Positions 1-8,261 of a stretch of 59,239 nt of DNA are shown here, piece by piece. This DNA is from Verrucomicrobiota bacterium (GTDB lineage: Bacteria > Verrucomicrobiota > Verrucomicrobiia > Limisphaerales > JACDHS01): contig JACDHS010000012.1 in the NCBI GenBank assembly GCA_013820875.1, positions 1-59,239 of the forward strand, in the 5' to 3' direction. The notes under the pieces are model-generated. The model was not told where the DNA came from and did no database searches. It saw only the letters and a program-made list of their open reading frames with translations. The stretch's first letter is position 1. Each line of letters begins with the position of its first letter. The position numbers were made by a program, and so were the translations under genes.

Positions 1-270
1 GTCGCGTCCCGCGGGGACGCGACCTGAAACACGCGCGGGACGTCGCGTCCCGCGGGGATGCGACCCCAAACACGCGCGGGACGTCGCGTCCCGCGGGGAT
101 GCGACCTGAAACACGCGCGGGACGTCGCGTCCCGCGGGGACGCGACCTGAAACACGTGCGGGACGTCGCGTCCCGCGGGGATGCGACCTGAAACACGTGC
201 GGGACGTCGCGTCCCGCGTGGATGCGACCTGAAACACGTGCGGGACGTCGCGTCCCGCCGGGGATGCGAG
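1..270. repeat. 41-bp palindromic tandem array (six full units plus a partial one)
   Basis: Units start at 1, 42, 83, 124, 165, 206 and 247, an exact 41-base period. Each unit holds a hairpin: a 10-base arm GTCGCGTCCC, loop GCG, arm GGGACGCGAC. Most later units carry a C-to-T change in the right arm (GGGATGCGAC), which keeps the stem as a G:U wobble in + strand RNA. A second, competing hairpin spans the unit junction (CGCGGGAC, 5-base loop, GTCCCGCG). The seventh unit has an inserted C and dissolves into the transposase relic. Spacing, direct abutment and lack of unique spacers rule out a CRISPR array. It resembles REP/BIME sequences that accompany RAYT transposases. The array may continue left of the window. 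Confidence 0.9.
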
Positions 271-309
271 GTTTCGCGCGCTTTTCGGGGTGGTTGCAAG
301 TCGCTGTGG

Positions 310-736
310 ATTAGGTGTTTGGGTGGGAGTGGCACGGGTTATCTGCGGACGGTGTGCGATCATGTTCACCTGAATCCGGTGCGAGCGCATTTGTTGCGGC
401 CGGAACAGGCGTTAAAAGATTTTCGATGGAGCAGTTGGCCTGAATATCTGAAAGAGCTGGAGAAGCGCCCGCGATGGCTGCGAGTGGATCGGTTATTGGG
501 AGAGTTGCGTATCCCGAAGGATAGCCCTGCCGGAAGGCAGGAATTGGAGTCTTACCTTGGAAACGCGAAGAGCGGCCGAGGATGGTGAAGAAATAAAAAG
601 GATCCGTCGCGGATGGTGTTTTGGAGATGAGACGTTTCGCCGGGAGTTGCTTGAACAGGCGGAGCACAAAGCAGACGAAAACCATCACGCCGCGACCTTG
701 CGGGAGACGACTGAGGAAAAGGCGCGACGCGAAGTT
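310..736 (+). pseudogene. REP-associated tyrosine transposase (RAYT, Y1_Tnp family), decayed
   Basis: RAYTs are single-strand HUH/Tyr nucleases related to IS200/IS605 TnpA that mobilise REP palindromes. The remaining part begins at GTGYLRTVCDHVHLNPVRA and runs through a typical RFRWSSWPEYL-like segment and a C-terminal RRGWCFGDETF block. Three lesions are visible. The N-terminal half with the HUH motif is missing and replaced by the tandem array. The position that normally carries the catalytic Tyr in the D-Y-x-x-x-N-P motif is His (codon CAT). A frameshift near 557 moves the reading frame from ...ELESYL to ETRRAAEDG. The gene is certainly dead. The array beside it may be its former substrate. 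Confidence 0.8.
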
Positions 737-757
737 ACCCGAAACTCAAGGCGGCGC

Positions 758-787
758 TTGTCAGTCTGGGGGCAAAGACGATATTAT
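758..787 (+). promoter_or_regulatory. Predicted sigma-70-type promoter of the antitoxin gene, apparently leaderless
   Basis: TTGTCA (758-763) and TATTAT (782-787) are separated by 18 bases and each match consensus at 5 of 6 positions. Only six bases lie between the -10 box and the ATG at 794, and no Shine-Dalgarno sequence is present, so the transcript would start at or next to the A of the start codon. This is a prediction from sequence only. Confidence 0.5.
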
Positions 788-793
788 TCCCTC

Positions 794-1030
794 ATGAGCA
801 TAACCGCCGAAAAAGTTGCCGAGGTGCTGGCGCTGCCGCAACAGGACCGAGCCTATCTGGCCCATCAACTCATCGCCAGCCTCGACGACACCGTGGATGC
901 TGACGTCGAAACGCAGTGGAACGAAGTGATTGATCGGCGCTCCCGCGAGATCGAGGAAGGCAAAGTTACTTGCCGCCCGGTGGAGGAAACTGTTCGGGAC
1001 ATTCGCGCCAAGCTCAATGCGCGTCGTTAG
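794..1030 (+). CDS. Addiction-module antitoxin (Unstab_antitox family)
   Basis: A 78-residue protein starting MSITAEKVAEVLALP. It matches the short addiction-module component family (Pfam Unstab_antitox): an N-terminal helix, the conserved ALPxxDRAxLAxxLIxSLD segment, then W-x-x-E-I-x-R-R and a basic end. Members neutralise a co-transcribed RelE/ParE toxin and usually autorepress. The frame is open further upstream through the transposase relic, but conservation begins at this ATG, which sits directly behind a promoter-like sequence. The next gene overlaps the 3' end by 14 bases, as expected for translationally coupled toxin-antitoxin pairs. Confidence 0.85.
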   Translation: MSITAEKVAEVLALPQQDRAYLAHQLIASLDDTVDADVETQWNEVIDRRSREIEEGKVTCRPVEETVRDIRAKLNARR

Positions 1031-1304
1031 CCATCCTGAAGCTGACCAGGAACTGGAAGCCGCCGCGCTCTGGTATGAGGAGCGGCAGATCGATCTGGGT
1101 AATGACTTTCTTGATGAGTTCGAACGGACTTTGCGCCGCATCGTGGCCGAACCGGAACGCTGGGGCCAAATCCGCGGAGACAATCGCAAGCTCAATTTCC
1201 ATGGCTTTCCCTACGCCATCGTTTACAGCGTGCGCGGCGAAGTTCTCTACATCAAAGCCGTGATGCATTTGCATCGCCGACCCTTTTACTGGCAACACCG
1301 CTGA
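1017..1304 (+). CDS. RelE/ParE-family toxin
   Basis: A 95-residue protein starting MRVVSHPEADQELEAAALWYEE. It shows the RelE/ParE plan: an N-terminal helix pair (ADQELEAAALWYEERQIDLGNDFLDEFERTL in two helices), then IRGDNRKLNFHGFPYAIVYSV and a C-terminal strand with HLHRRPFYW. RelE members cleave mRNA on the ribosome and ParE members poison gyrase; sequence alone does not decide which this is. The HRRPFYWQHR ending is the conserved basic tail of the family. It overlaps the antitoxin gene by 14 bases. The start at 1017 is chosen because the upstream in-frame extension lies within the antitoxin and is not conserved. Confidence 0.85.
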   Translation: MRVVSHPEADQELEAAALWYEERQIDLGNDFLDEFERTLRRIVAEPERWGQIRGDNRKLNFHGFPYAIVYSVRGEVLYIKAVMHLHRRPFYWQHR

Positions 1305-1671
1305 ACTTCTTCCTTTAGCTGTTACGAACTTTTTTGACGTCATAATTGACCGAAGTGGCGTCATAGGATTTTTTGGGAGATGGCCGGACTGGCATCTGAT
1401 TTTGTGGCCGAATAGCCACGCTGAGGTCATAGCGTTGAAAAGTCTAACTCTAAGTCGTTCTACCAATAGCGGTTGGAATCTGATCGCACGATTGGACGGC
1501 AGCGATAGCAAAAGAGTTTTATCCGTCATTTCCGCGTTGGAATGCTCCGGAAAAGGTTTATTCGTCATTCCCACGAGGGAAAGGTCGAAAAAGTCACCTC
1601 TGGTGTGAGCTTTTCCATTCCGCAATTTCAGAGTAGGACTTAACATCAGATTAGGTTTAGGATCATTGAGC
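1305..1671. other. Gene-free gap, 367 bases
   Basis: No coding potential, RNA gene or convincing hairpin was recognised. Two GACGTCATA/GGCGTCATAGG-like words near 1337 and 1362 are similar, but too few to call a site. The gap must hold the promoter of the coaC gene. Confidence 0.5.
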
Positions 1672-2226
1672 ATGAGCGCCAGACCCAATGTTGTTCTCGG
1701 AGTGACAGGTTCCATTGCCGCCTACAAAGCCGCAGACCTGACCAGTCAGTTGACCAAGGCTGGATGCGACGTTCACGTCGTGATGACCGCCGACGCCGTT
1801 AAGTTCATCACCCCGCTGTGTTTCAAAACCCTCTCCCGAAATCCTGTTGTCACCGATTTATACGATGAAGAGGAAGGCTGGAAACCGACGCATATCAAAC
1901 TCGCGGATGAAGCGGACTTGTTTCTGATTGCACCTGCTACTGCAAACATCCTTGCCAAACTTGCCAATGGAATTGCAGACGATGCCCTGACCTGTATCGC
2001 CCTGGCTTTGAACACGAAGGCAAAAATTTTGGTCGCTCCTGCAATGAATGGGAAAATGTGGTTGCACCCGGCGACGCAGGAGAATGTGAAAACCTTGCGC
2101 ACCCGGGGAGTTGAGTTCATCGGGCCGGAGGAGGGATTGCTTTCCTGTGGTTACGAAGGTTTGGGGAGATTGTGGAAGACCGACGATATTGCCGCTGAAG
2201 TGCAAAAGATTCTTCAATTGAAATAA
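1672..2226 (+). CDS. coaC: Phosphopantothenoylcysteine decarboxylase, stand-alone
   Basis: Flavoprotein that oxidatively decarboxylates 4'-phosphopantothenoylcysteine to 4'-phosphopantetheine in coenzyme A synthesis. The protein has about 184 residues. The N-terminal GVTGSIAAYKAADL binds the FMN phosphate. THIKLADEADL carries the catalytic His, PAMNGKMW is the PxMNxxMW substrate motif, and SCGYEGLGR holds the active-site Cys of the flexible flap. In most bacteria this domain is fused to CoaB in a protein of about 400 residues; here the frame stops after the CoaC domain and the next gene is a kinase, so CoaB must be elsewhere. The ATG at 1672 is preferred over TTG at 1666 because of the AGGA nine bases upstream. 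Confidence 0.88.
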   Translation: MSARPNVVLGVTGSIAAYKAADLTSQLTKAGCDVHVVMTADAVKFITPLCFKTLSRNPVVTDLYDEEEGWKPTHIKLADEADLFLIAPATANILAKLANGIADDALTCIALALNTKAKILVAPAMNGKMWLHPATQENVKTLRTRGVEFIGPEEGLLSCGYEGLGRLWKTDDIAAEVQKILQLK

Positions 2227-2240
2227 CTGTTGTTCGCCGC

Positions 2241-3641
2241 ATGAATTTCGCAGGCCGCAATTTCATCCAAAAGTTGGGCCGCCTGCTGGGAACTCCTGGT
2301 TTGGAACCGGCGGAGCAGGCCGACCGAATCCAAGCCTTTGAACGGGATATTATTCTACCCGTTAAAGCGCTCATCATCCTGCTGCTGGTCTATTACTTTT
2401 TTTTCTCAAACTGGCTGGATGAACCGCAGCACATGCGGGAGGTAGCACTCCAGATGATTCGTGGCGCGTTCCTGATCTATATTGTCGTGAATGCATTTGT
2501 TGCGGTGCTGTTCGTGTGGGCGCGACACCTGGCCCTGCACTCGATTCAATGGACGGTTTACACAACAGGTCTGCTTGATGGGCTTCTTTTTGCCTCGTTG
2601 ACCTTTGTCACCGGAGGATTTGACAGCTTCGTTTTCTGGGTGTTTCCCGCGTTGATCTTGCGTAATGCGATCAGTGTTCCGCATGTCATACCGCAAATCG
2701 TGCTGAACCTCGCAACCGTTTTGTTTTATGTGTTTGCCGGGATTTTTGATGTGGCTGCGACTCAGGATGAGTTGGAGTATATCAGCCGTGCCACGCGGGA
2801 AGACCTGGGCATGATTCCACCGGAGAATGCTGCCGAACCGTTCGTTCTGCGTATCTCCATTCTCGTGCTCTGGACCTTCTGTTGTTATGGCGTGCAGGCG
2901 CTCCTCGAAAAGCATCGTCGCGCTGTGGAGGAAGCGGTGGAATTTGCCACACGCCAGGAACAACTACACACCGCAGGACGTCTTGCAGCGCAGATTGCGC
3001 ATCGGATCAAAAATCCACTCAGCATTATCAATAACTCAGCTTTTTCCCTCGAACGCGCGATTCGTCTTGGAAAAAATTCCAATACAGAACAACTCCAAAT
3101 CATCCGCGAAGAGGTTGAAAAAGCTGATCGTATCCTGACGGAGTTGATGGGCTACGCACAACTCGCCGAAGGTCGGGTCGAAAAGTTGGACGTGATTGAA
3201 GAGATTGAGCGCGCTGTGCAGGAAGCCTTTCCCAAAGCGGCTGACTACAAGGTTGAGATCAAGCGGAACTACGAACGCGGACTGCATCACCTCATGATGC
3301 AACGTTCCCATCTTTTTGAGATTTTGCTCAATCTTCTCACCAACGCCCGCGAAGCGATGCAGGGGCAGGGAACACTGCAGATTTCAGCAAGACAAGATCC
3401 GGATTATTCGATTATTGTGGAAGTGAAAGATTCGGGGCCCGGAATCCCGCCGGATAAAGTGGAACGAATCTTTGAAGCCTATGTTTCGACCAAAGAGAAG
3501 GGCACCGGACTTGGTTTGGCGATTTCCCGTCATAATGCCGAGATCTATGGGGGCACACTTCAGGCCGAATCAGAACTTGGACAAGGAGCCCGGTTTACTT
3601 TACGATTGCCGGTCAGAAGCGTTATGAAATTCACTAAATGA
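2241..3641 (+). CDS. Membrane sensor histidine kinase, NtrB/AtoS type
   Basis: A 466-residue two-component kinase. About six transmembrane segments (roughly 40-57, 73-93, 105-124, 127-141, 150-170, 203-221) form the input domain, with no large periplasmic loop. The H box AQIAHRIKNPLSIINN has the phospho-accepting His at 254. The ATPase domain shows LLNLLTNAREAM (N box), DSGPGIPP (G1), VSTKEKGTGLGLAISR (G2) and GARFTLRLP. The stop overlaps the start of the sigma-54 activator by four bases (ATGA), so the two are translationally coupled and the activator is its partner. The signal sensed is unknown. Confidence 0.9.
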   Translation: MNFAGRNFIQKLGRLLGTPGLEPAEQADRIQAFERDIILPVKALIILLLVYYFFFSNWLDEPQHMREVALQMIRGAFLIYIVVNAFVAVLFVWARHLALHSIQWTVYTTGLLDGLLFASLTFVTGGFDSFVFWVFPALILRNAISVPHVIPQIVLNLATVLFYVFAGIFDVAATQDELEYISRATREDLGMIPPENAAEPFVLRISILVLWTFCCYGVQALLEKHRRAVEEAVEFATRQEQLHTAGRLAAQIAHRIKNPLSIINNSAFSLERAIRLGKNSNTEQLQIIREEVEKADRILTELMGYAQLAEGRVEKLDVIEEIERAVQEAFPKAADYKVEIKRNYERGLHHLMMQRSHLFEILLNLLTNAREAMQGQGTLQISARQDPDYSIIVEVKDSGPGIPPDKVERIFEAYVSTKEKGTGLGLAISRHNAEIYGGTLQAESELGQGARFTLRLPVRSVMKFTK

Positions 3642-5053
3642 GCCAGGCACTCCCCCCGGTAATGATTGTAGATGACGAAAAGAACATGCGTTCTTCACTT
3701 CGCTCTATTCTTCTCGACGAAGGTTACGCTGTGCAGGCAGTTGAATCTGCGGAAGACGCGCTGGTGCAACTCAAGCGAGACGAATTTTTCATGATCATCA
3801 CCGACGCTCGCCTCGGCGGAATGAGCGGATACGAATTTCTCAAGCAGCTAAAACAATCCTGGCCGAAGCTGCCAGTCCTGATGATCACCGCCTACGCCAC
3901 TCCGAAGCTGGCTGTGGATGCGATCAAATCCGGCGCCATTGATTATCTGGCCAAACCATTTGCTCCCGAGGAATTGCTCCATGCCGTCTCGCGTTGCGCG
4001 GAACGGCACCACCTCATCCAGGAGAATACAACCCTCAAGGCCCGCGTTTCTGAACCCTACCAAATCGAGCATATCATTGGCGAATCCGGCAAGGTAAAGG
4101 AACTCCGCCAGTTGATCGAAACGGTCGCCCCAACAAACGCCACAGTTCTGATTTTGGGTGAAAGCGGCACCGGTAAGGAATTGATTGCCGGCGCGCTGCA
4201 TAGCTTGAGTGAACGCAAAGCGAACAATTACGTCCGGATCAATTGTGCCGCCATCCCGGAGGCACTTTTGGAAAGTGAATTGTTTGGGCACGAGAAAGGC
4301 GCTTTCACCGGTGCCTTGAAGCAAAAGCCGGGACGTGTCGAAGAAGCCGATGGCGGAACGATTTTCCTGGATGAAATTGGTGATATGAGCCGACCGCTCC
4401 AGGCGAAGCTCTTGCGGTTCCTCGAGGACGGATCTTTCACTCGCGTGGGTGGCAACGAAGAGTTGGGAGTGGATGTGCGGCTGATTGCAGCGACCAATCG
4501 CGACATCATCGAGGCAATCCGTGAAAATCATTTTCGCGAAGATCTGTTCCATCGCCTGAATGTTGTTCAATTCCGTCCACCCGCTCTACGCGAGCGTGGC
4601 GCGGATGTCATTTTGCTCGCGGAACATTTTCTGTCGCACTTTGGCAAGGCGATGAGAAAACAGGTGAAAGGACTTTCTCCGGGAGCCCGTAACAAATTGA
4701 CGTCACATCATTGGCCGGGAAATGTCCGGGAACTGCGCAACGTGATCGAGCGCGCAGTCATTCTCGAGCAGACCGCGGAGATTCAGCCGGAGAACCTTCC
4801 TGATTTTCATTTGGAGACCCGTTTGCGAAAGGCCGATTCAACCCCGATTGCCAATGGAAACTCGATTGATGACATCATGGGCGATCTCGAGCGGCAGCTC
4901 ATCATGAACACTCTCGAACAGAATCGGTTCAACCTGTCGCGTTCGGCGGAACAACTGAAGATCAGCCGCCACGCTTTGCGGTATCGCATGCAACGTTTGA
5001 ACATCACCACTGAAACGGAAGATGATGAAACAGGGGCCGTCGCTAAAAAGTAA
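3638..5053 (+). CDS. Sigma-54-dependent response regulator, NtrC family
   Basis: A 471-residue regulator. An N-terminal receiver holds Asp56 (IITDARLGG). The AAA+ domain has Walker A GESGTGKE (174-181), the sigma-54 contact loop GAFTGA (221-226), Walker B TIFLDEIGD and an intact arginine-finger region. A Fis-type helix-turn-helix lies near the end (LSRSAEQLKISRHALRYRM). It would activate RpoN promoters after phosphorylation by the kinase encoded just upstream. I searched by eye for -24/-12 elements near neighbouring genes and found none I would defend, so its targets are not evident here. Confidence 0.93.
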   Translation: MSQALPPVMIVDDEKNMRSSLRSILLDEGYAVQAVESAEDALVQLKRDEFFMIITDARLGGMSGYEFLKQLKQSWPKLPVLMITAYATPKLAVDAIKSGAIDYLAKPFAPEELLHAVSRCAERHHLIQENTTLKARVSEPYQIEHIIGESGKVKELRQLIETVAPTNATVLILGESGTGKELIAGALHSLSERKANNYVRINCAAIPEALLESELFGHEKGAFTGALKQKPGRVEEADGGTIFLDEIGDMSRPLQAKLLRFLEDGSFTRVGGNEELGVDVRLIAATNRDIIEAIRENHFREDLFHRLNVVQFRPPALRERGADVILLAEHFLSHFGKAMRKQVKGLSPGARNKLTSHHWPGNVRELRNVIERAVILEQTAEIQPENLPDFHLETRLRKADSTPIANGNSIDDIMGDLERQLIMNTLEQNRFNLSRSAEQLKISRHALRYRMQRLNITTETEDDETGAVAKK

Positions 5054-5059
5054 TCCTTC

Positions 5060-5356
5060 ATGAACTTTCAATTGATCGCGAGTATGGACCCATTGCAAAA
5101 CCTTCCTGGAGCAGTTCCTGAGACGGGTGGGGCGGAGTTGCTAGGGGGAAATTTGCTGGTCCTGATTTTTGCCGTCCTGGTCGTCGTCATTTTTGTTGCG
5201 GCATGGGCGATGTTTATTCGCAAACCACGGCGAACGGCAAGCATTACCCCTGAAGAAGCGGCGGCTTCGCTGGGCAGAACTGGTCGGAAGCGAAAAATGA
5301 AGCAGCGTTATCCTTCACTCGCCGAAACTGGCGGATTGCCACCGATCAAATCATAA
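5060..5356 (+). CDS. Small single-pass membrane protein, unknown
   Basis: 98 residues from the ATG at 5060; another ATG at 5087 (MDPLQNLPG) is possible. A hydrophobic segment at about 30-51 (LLVLIFAVLVVVIFVAAWAMF) is followed by a strongly basic tail (FIRKPRRTAS, GRKRKMKQRYPSLAETGG), predicting N-out/C-in topology. No family is recognised. It lies seven bases after the NtrC-like regulator and 13 bases before the HpnD-like gene, so it is probably co-transcribed with both. The function cannot be assigned. Confidence 0.65.
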   Translation: MNFQLIASMDPLQNLPGAVPETGGAELLGGNLLVLIFAVLVVVIFVAAWAMFIRKPRRTASITPEEAAASLGRTGRKRKMKQRYPSLAETGGLPPIKS

Positions 5357-5369
5357 GGTTTAAAAGGGC

Positions 5370-6236
5370 ATGGAACAGAGCAGGGCAATCACTCGCAAAA
5401 GCGCTTCCAATCTCGCGCTCGCGTTTATTCTTTTACCGAAACAAAAGCGCGATGGCATGTCCGCTCTCTATGCTTTCTGCCGGGAAGTGGATGATATTGC
5501 GGATGACGAATCTGTCCCGGTGGAGAAACGCCGCCTTGAGCTGGCCCGATGGCGAGAGGATGTTCGAGCCGCGTGCGAAAACAAACAGCCGGAGATTGCC
5601 GTAAACTGCGAGCTGCAACCGGTCATCCAACAATACAAACTTTCGTTTCAATACTTTGACGAACTGATCAAAGGGGTCGAAATGGATCTCGATATCAAGC
5701 GTTACGATACGTTTGAAGCTCTGGAAGAGTATTGCTACCGCGTCGCTTCAGTGGTTGGCCTCCTGAGTATTGAAATCTTTGGCTACAAAAATCCAGCATG
5801 CCGCGATTACGCAGTTTATCTTGGGAAAGCGCTGCAATTGACCAACATTCTGCGCGATGTGCGTACCGATGCCGAGCGCGGGCGTATTTATCTGCCACAA
5901 TGTGAACTGCAAAAGTTCCAGGTGCCCCCGGAAGATATTCTGAATTTTCGTTATTCGGAAAACTACCGAAAACTTGCCGAACATGTTGCTGAACGGGCTT
6001 CTTACTTTTATCGCCTGGCCCGCGAAACACTTCCGCGGGAAGATCGACGATCCATGGTCGCCGCGGAACTGATGGGCTCGGTTTATTGGCGGTTGATGGA
6101 GAAATTGAAACAGCAACAGTTCAACGTTTTTGGCCCCACGCCAACCCGCCTCAATAAAGCTCAGAAGATATTGCTGATTCTCCGCACGTGGCTCCGCTTG
6201 AATTCAGGGGGCATGGCTCCTAACTACGGAGCTTAA
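5370..6236 (+). CDS. Squalene/phytoene synthase family protein, HpnD-like
   Basis: A 288-residue trans-isoprenyl diphosphate synthase that joins two prenyl diphosphates head to head. The first Asp-rich motif is FCREVDDIADD and the second is LTNILRDVRTDAERGR; YCYRVASVVGLLSIEIFGY matches the HpnD/CrtB helix between them. YRVASxVGxLS is typical of presqualene diphosphate synthase HpnD, which acts with HpnC and HpnE to make squalene for hopanoids, but phytoene synthase cannot be excluded. No HpnC, HpnE or desaturase gene is in the window. It is the last gene of the run that starts at coaC. Confidence 0.85.
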   Translation: MEQSRAITRKSASNLALAFILLPKQKRDGMSALYAFCREVDDIADDESVPVEKRRLELARWREDVRAACENKQPEIAVNCELQPVIQQYKLSFQYFDELIKGVEMDLDIKRYDTFEALEEYCYRVASVVGLLSIEIFGYKNPACRDYAVYLGKALQLTNILRDVRTDAERGRIYLPQCELQKFQVPPEDILNFRYSENYRKLAEHVAERASYFYRLARETLPREDRRSMVAAELMGSVYWRLMEKLKQQQFNVFGPTPTRLNKAQKILLILRTWLRLNSGGMAPNYGA

Positions 6237-6606
6237 ATCTATCAACTTGGCGTGCCTGTTTTAAGCGGTAAGAAAATCGAAATTTTCCTCTTGCAGAAAC
6301 GAGAATGTGGGGAATCTTGCGGTGGGTTAAAATGGAAATTGGAACCGGCCCGGAGTTTCGATGGGTTTCTCTGGGTCGGTTTTTTACACGCGGACACCCT
6401 GCCTCGACTGCCTTTCCAACCTGAATTCGGCAAGTTTCTTAACCGCTAATCTGCGCTAACCGAACGCTAATCCGAGGTCGTTTCTGAATCCCTCAGGGAT
6501 GGACCCCTTGCGAGATTAACCTTGGACTTATCCCGCGCGATAAGTCGGCTGCGAACAATGCAAAGCGGTCTTTTTCGGAGATTCTTCGCGTCCTGTGTGA
6601 CGGTTT
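6237..6606. other. Gene-free gap between convergent genes, 370 bases
   Basis: Lies between the ends of the HpnD-like gene (+) and the oxidoreductase (-). A short AT-rich hairpin (GAAAAT, loop CGAA, ATTTTC) occurs near 6273, but there is no T run after it. Nothing else was recognised. Confidence 0.45.
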
Positions 6607-7944
6607 TTACACCTTGATCCACTTTGGTTCCCATCCTTTGCGGTATTCGCGGCGAAGGTATTGGTTAGCCTCTTTGACATTTCTAAACTCCAGCTTTTCC
6701 AGATTCCAAACCAGGGTTTGGTTCGGGAAACGGGTTGCCACACCTCCAAGCAGAACAGTTTCGGTGAGTGCTCCGGCGTAATCGAAGTTCGCGGATGCCT
6801 TGTCGTTACCCCGGATCGCTTCGAGATACTGCTTCCAATGATTCAGCGGCGGAAGTTCCGGATATTCATAGCCTTGATAATTCGCGACCGGGAGCAGTTG
6901 CGGTCTGCCAACGTGCGGCAGGAGCATGACTCCTTTGGTTCCGATGAAAATGGATCCTTGCTCCGGCAGCTTGATGTCGCCGAGAAGATTTTGAATGTTC
7001 TGCGGCGGACGTTTTTCGCCATCGTACCAGGTCACTCTGACAGTTTTGCCGTCAGTGTAAGGGGTGCCGGGAAACACATAATGAATCACCGCGTTGATCG
7101 CCCAGTTGTAGTCATTCGGCGCTGGGCCTTCTGAGCGAATTGAGAGCGGTGCTGTCAGAGCGAGGGCTTTGAAAACCGGGTCGTAGATGTGGCATCCCAT
7201 GTCTCCGAAAGTGCCAGTGCCGAAATCGAGACGCTTGCGCCAGTTGCCTGGATGATAATAGCGATCTAGATAGGAACGCTCTGTGGCTACCCCGAGCCAC
7301 ATGTCCCAATTGAACCCGGCGGGTATCGGATCCACGCGGTTTGGTTTCGGTTCCATGTCGCCCCACATTTTACTGCTCCAGGTATGCACTTCTTTCACTT
7401 TGCCGATCGCGCCGTCTTTGATGAGCAGGGCAGGGAGACGATACTGAACGCTTGAATGCACCTGGATTCCCATTTGGGTTACCACCTTTGATTTGCGAGC
7501 CTGCAATGTGACCTGGCGGCTTTCAAAAACATTTTGGGTCAGCGGCTTTTGACCATAAACATGCTTGCCGGCCTGTAATGCTGCCATGGCCATGGCTCCA
7601 TGCATGTGGTCAGGTGTGGAAATATTCACCGACTCAATGTTCTTCGCTTCTTTGTCCAAAAGTTCACGCCAATCCTGGTAAACTTTGACGCCTGGATATT
7701 TTTGCTTGAGTTCCTCTGTGCGACGCAAATCCACTTCAGCAACCGCGATGAGGTTGGCGAGTTTAGTATCCATGATGGCATTAAGATCGGAAGATGCCAT
7801 GCCGGTCGCACCGAAGCTCGCGTGATTGATGATCCCATTGGCAGAAACAGCGCCGAGCCGACTGACAAATGGAAAAGCGAGTCCTGCCAGCGCAGTGGTT
7901 TGAAGAAATGAACGACGCGAGATAATTCGTGAATGCGATTTCAT
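6607..7944 (-). CDS. Tat-exported Gfo/Idh/MocA-family oxidoreductase
   Basis: 445 residues. The N-terminus SRRSFLQTTALAGLAFPFV is a twin-arginine signal, so the folded enzyme is probably exported with its NAD(P) cofactor. The Rossmann part reads VSANGIINHASFGATGMAS, altered from the usual GxGxxG; the C-terminal alpha/beta domain includes FGDMGCHIYDPVFKAL, a typical substrate-site segment. The family's EKP motif appears as YGQKPL (Gln for Glu), a change shared by many planctomycete/verrucomicrobial members. Such proteins act on sugars or sugar derivatives, but the substrate is unknown. It is transcribed away from the serine acetyltransferase gene across a 317-base gap. Confidence 0.87.
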   Translation of the reverse strand: MKSHSRIISRRSFLQTTALAGLAFPFVSRLGAVSANGIINHASFGATGMASSDLNAIMDTKLANLIAVAEVDLRRTEELKQKYPGVKVYQDWRELLDKEAKNIESVNISTPDHMHGAMAMAALQAGKHVYGQKPLTQNVFESRQVTLQARKSKVVTQMGIQVHSSVQYRLPALLIKDGAIGKVKEVHTWSSKMWGDMEPKPNRVDPIPAGFNWDMWLGVATERSYLDRYYHPGNWRKRLDFGTGTFGDMGCHIYDPVFKALALTAPLSIRSEGPAPNDYNWAINAVIHYVFPGTPYTDGKTVRVTWYDGEKRPPQNIQNLLGDIKLPEQGSIFIGTKGVMLLPHVGRPQLLPVANYQGYEYPELPPLNHWKQYLEAIRGNDKASANFDYAGALTETVLLGGVATRFPNQTLVWNLEKLEFRNVKEANQYLRREYRKGWEPKWIKV

Positions 7945-8261
7945 GGGGGCTTTGTAACAGAAGCAAAAGGAGTGTGCCAGAGGGTTTTGCGCGGCGCTGT
8001 GCTGCCGGGGTGAGAATCTGATTTCCCCTTTTCTGGACAGGCAAGATTACCTGTGTCCTAAATAGCATCCAAAGTGGCCGAGCGTCGATCGTATCACCGC
8101 ACCTGCTGCGGCTGATGCTTCGCACAAATCAGAACAATAGAAACAACGAACCGCGTCGCGGTTACGCCGCGCTCCGAAAGGCAACGTGACCGCCAGTTTG
8201 AATCACACCTTCGGCAAGCCGCTCACTTGCCTTTCCGGGAGTCCTGCGGAATACTCGCGAC
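7945..8261. other. Divergent intergenic gap, 317 bases
   Basis: Separates the oxidoreductase (-) from the serine acetyltransferase (+), so it should hold both promoters. I see no clear operator palindrome or riboswitch-like structure. Confidence 0.45.

Noticed and set aside
9-180. Open frames through the first array
   Set aside because: The repeat has no stop in some frames, giving artificial open frames with no protein-like signal.
1-270. Possible CRISPR array
   Set aside because: Units abut directly in an exact 41-base period with no unique spacers of constant length, and the repeat contains its own palindrome.
330-350. Sigma-54 promoter (TGGCAC...)
   Set aside because: The second element (TTGCA/T at fixed spacing) is missing and the site lies inside the transposase relic.
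6237-6606. Terminator hairpin near 6273
   Set aside because: Only six AT-rich pairs and no T run.
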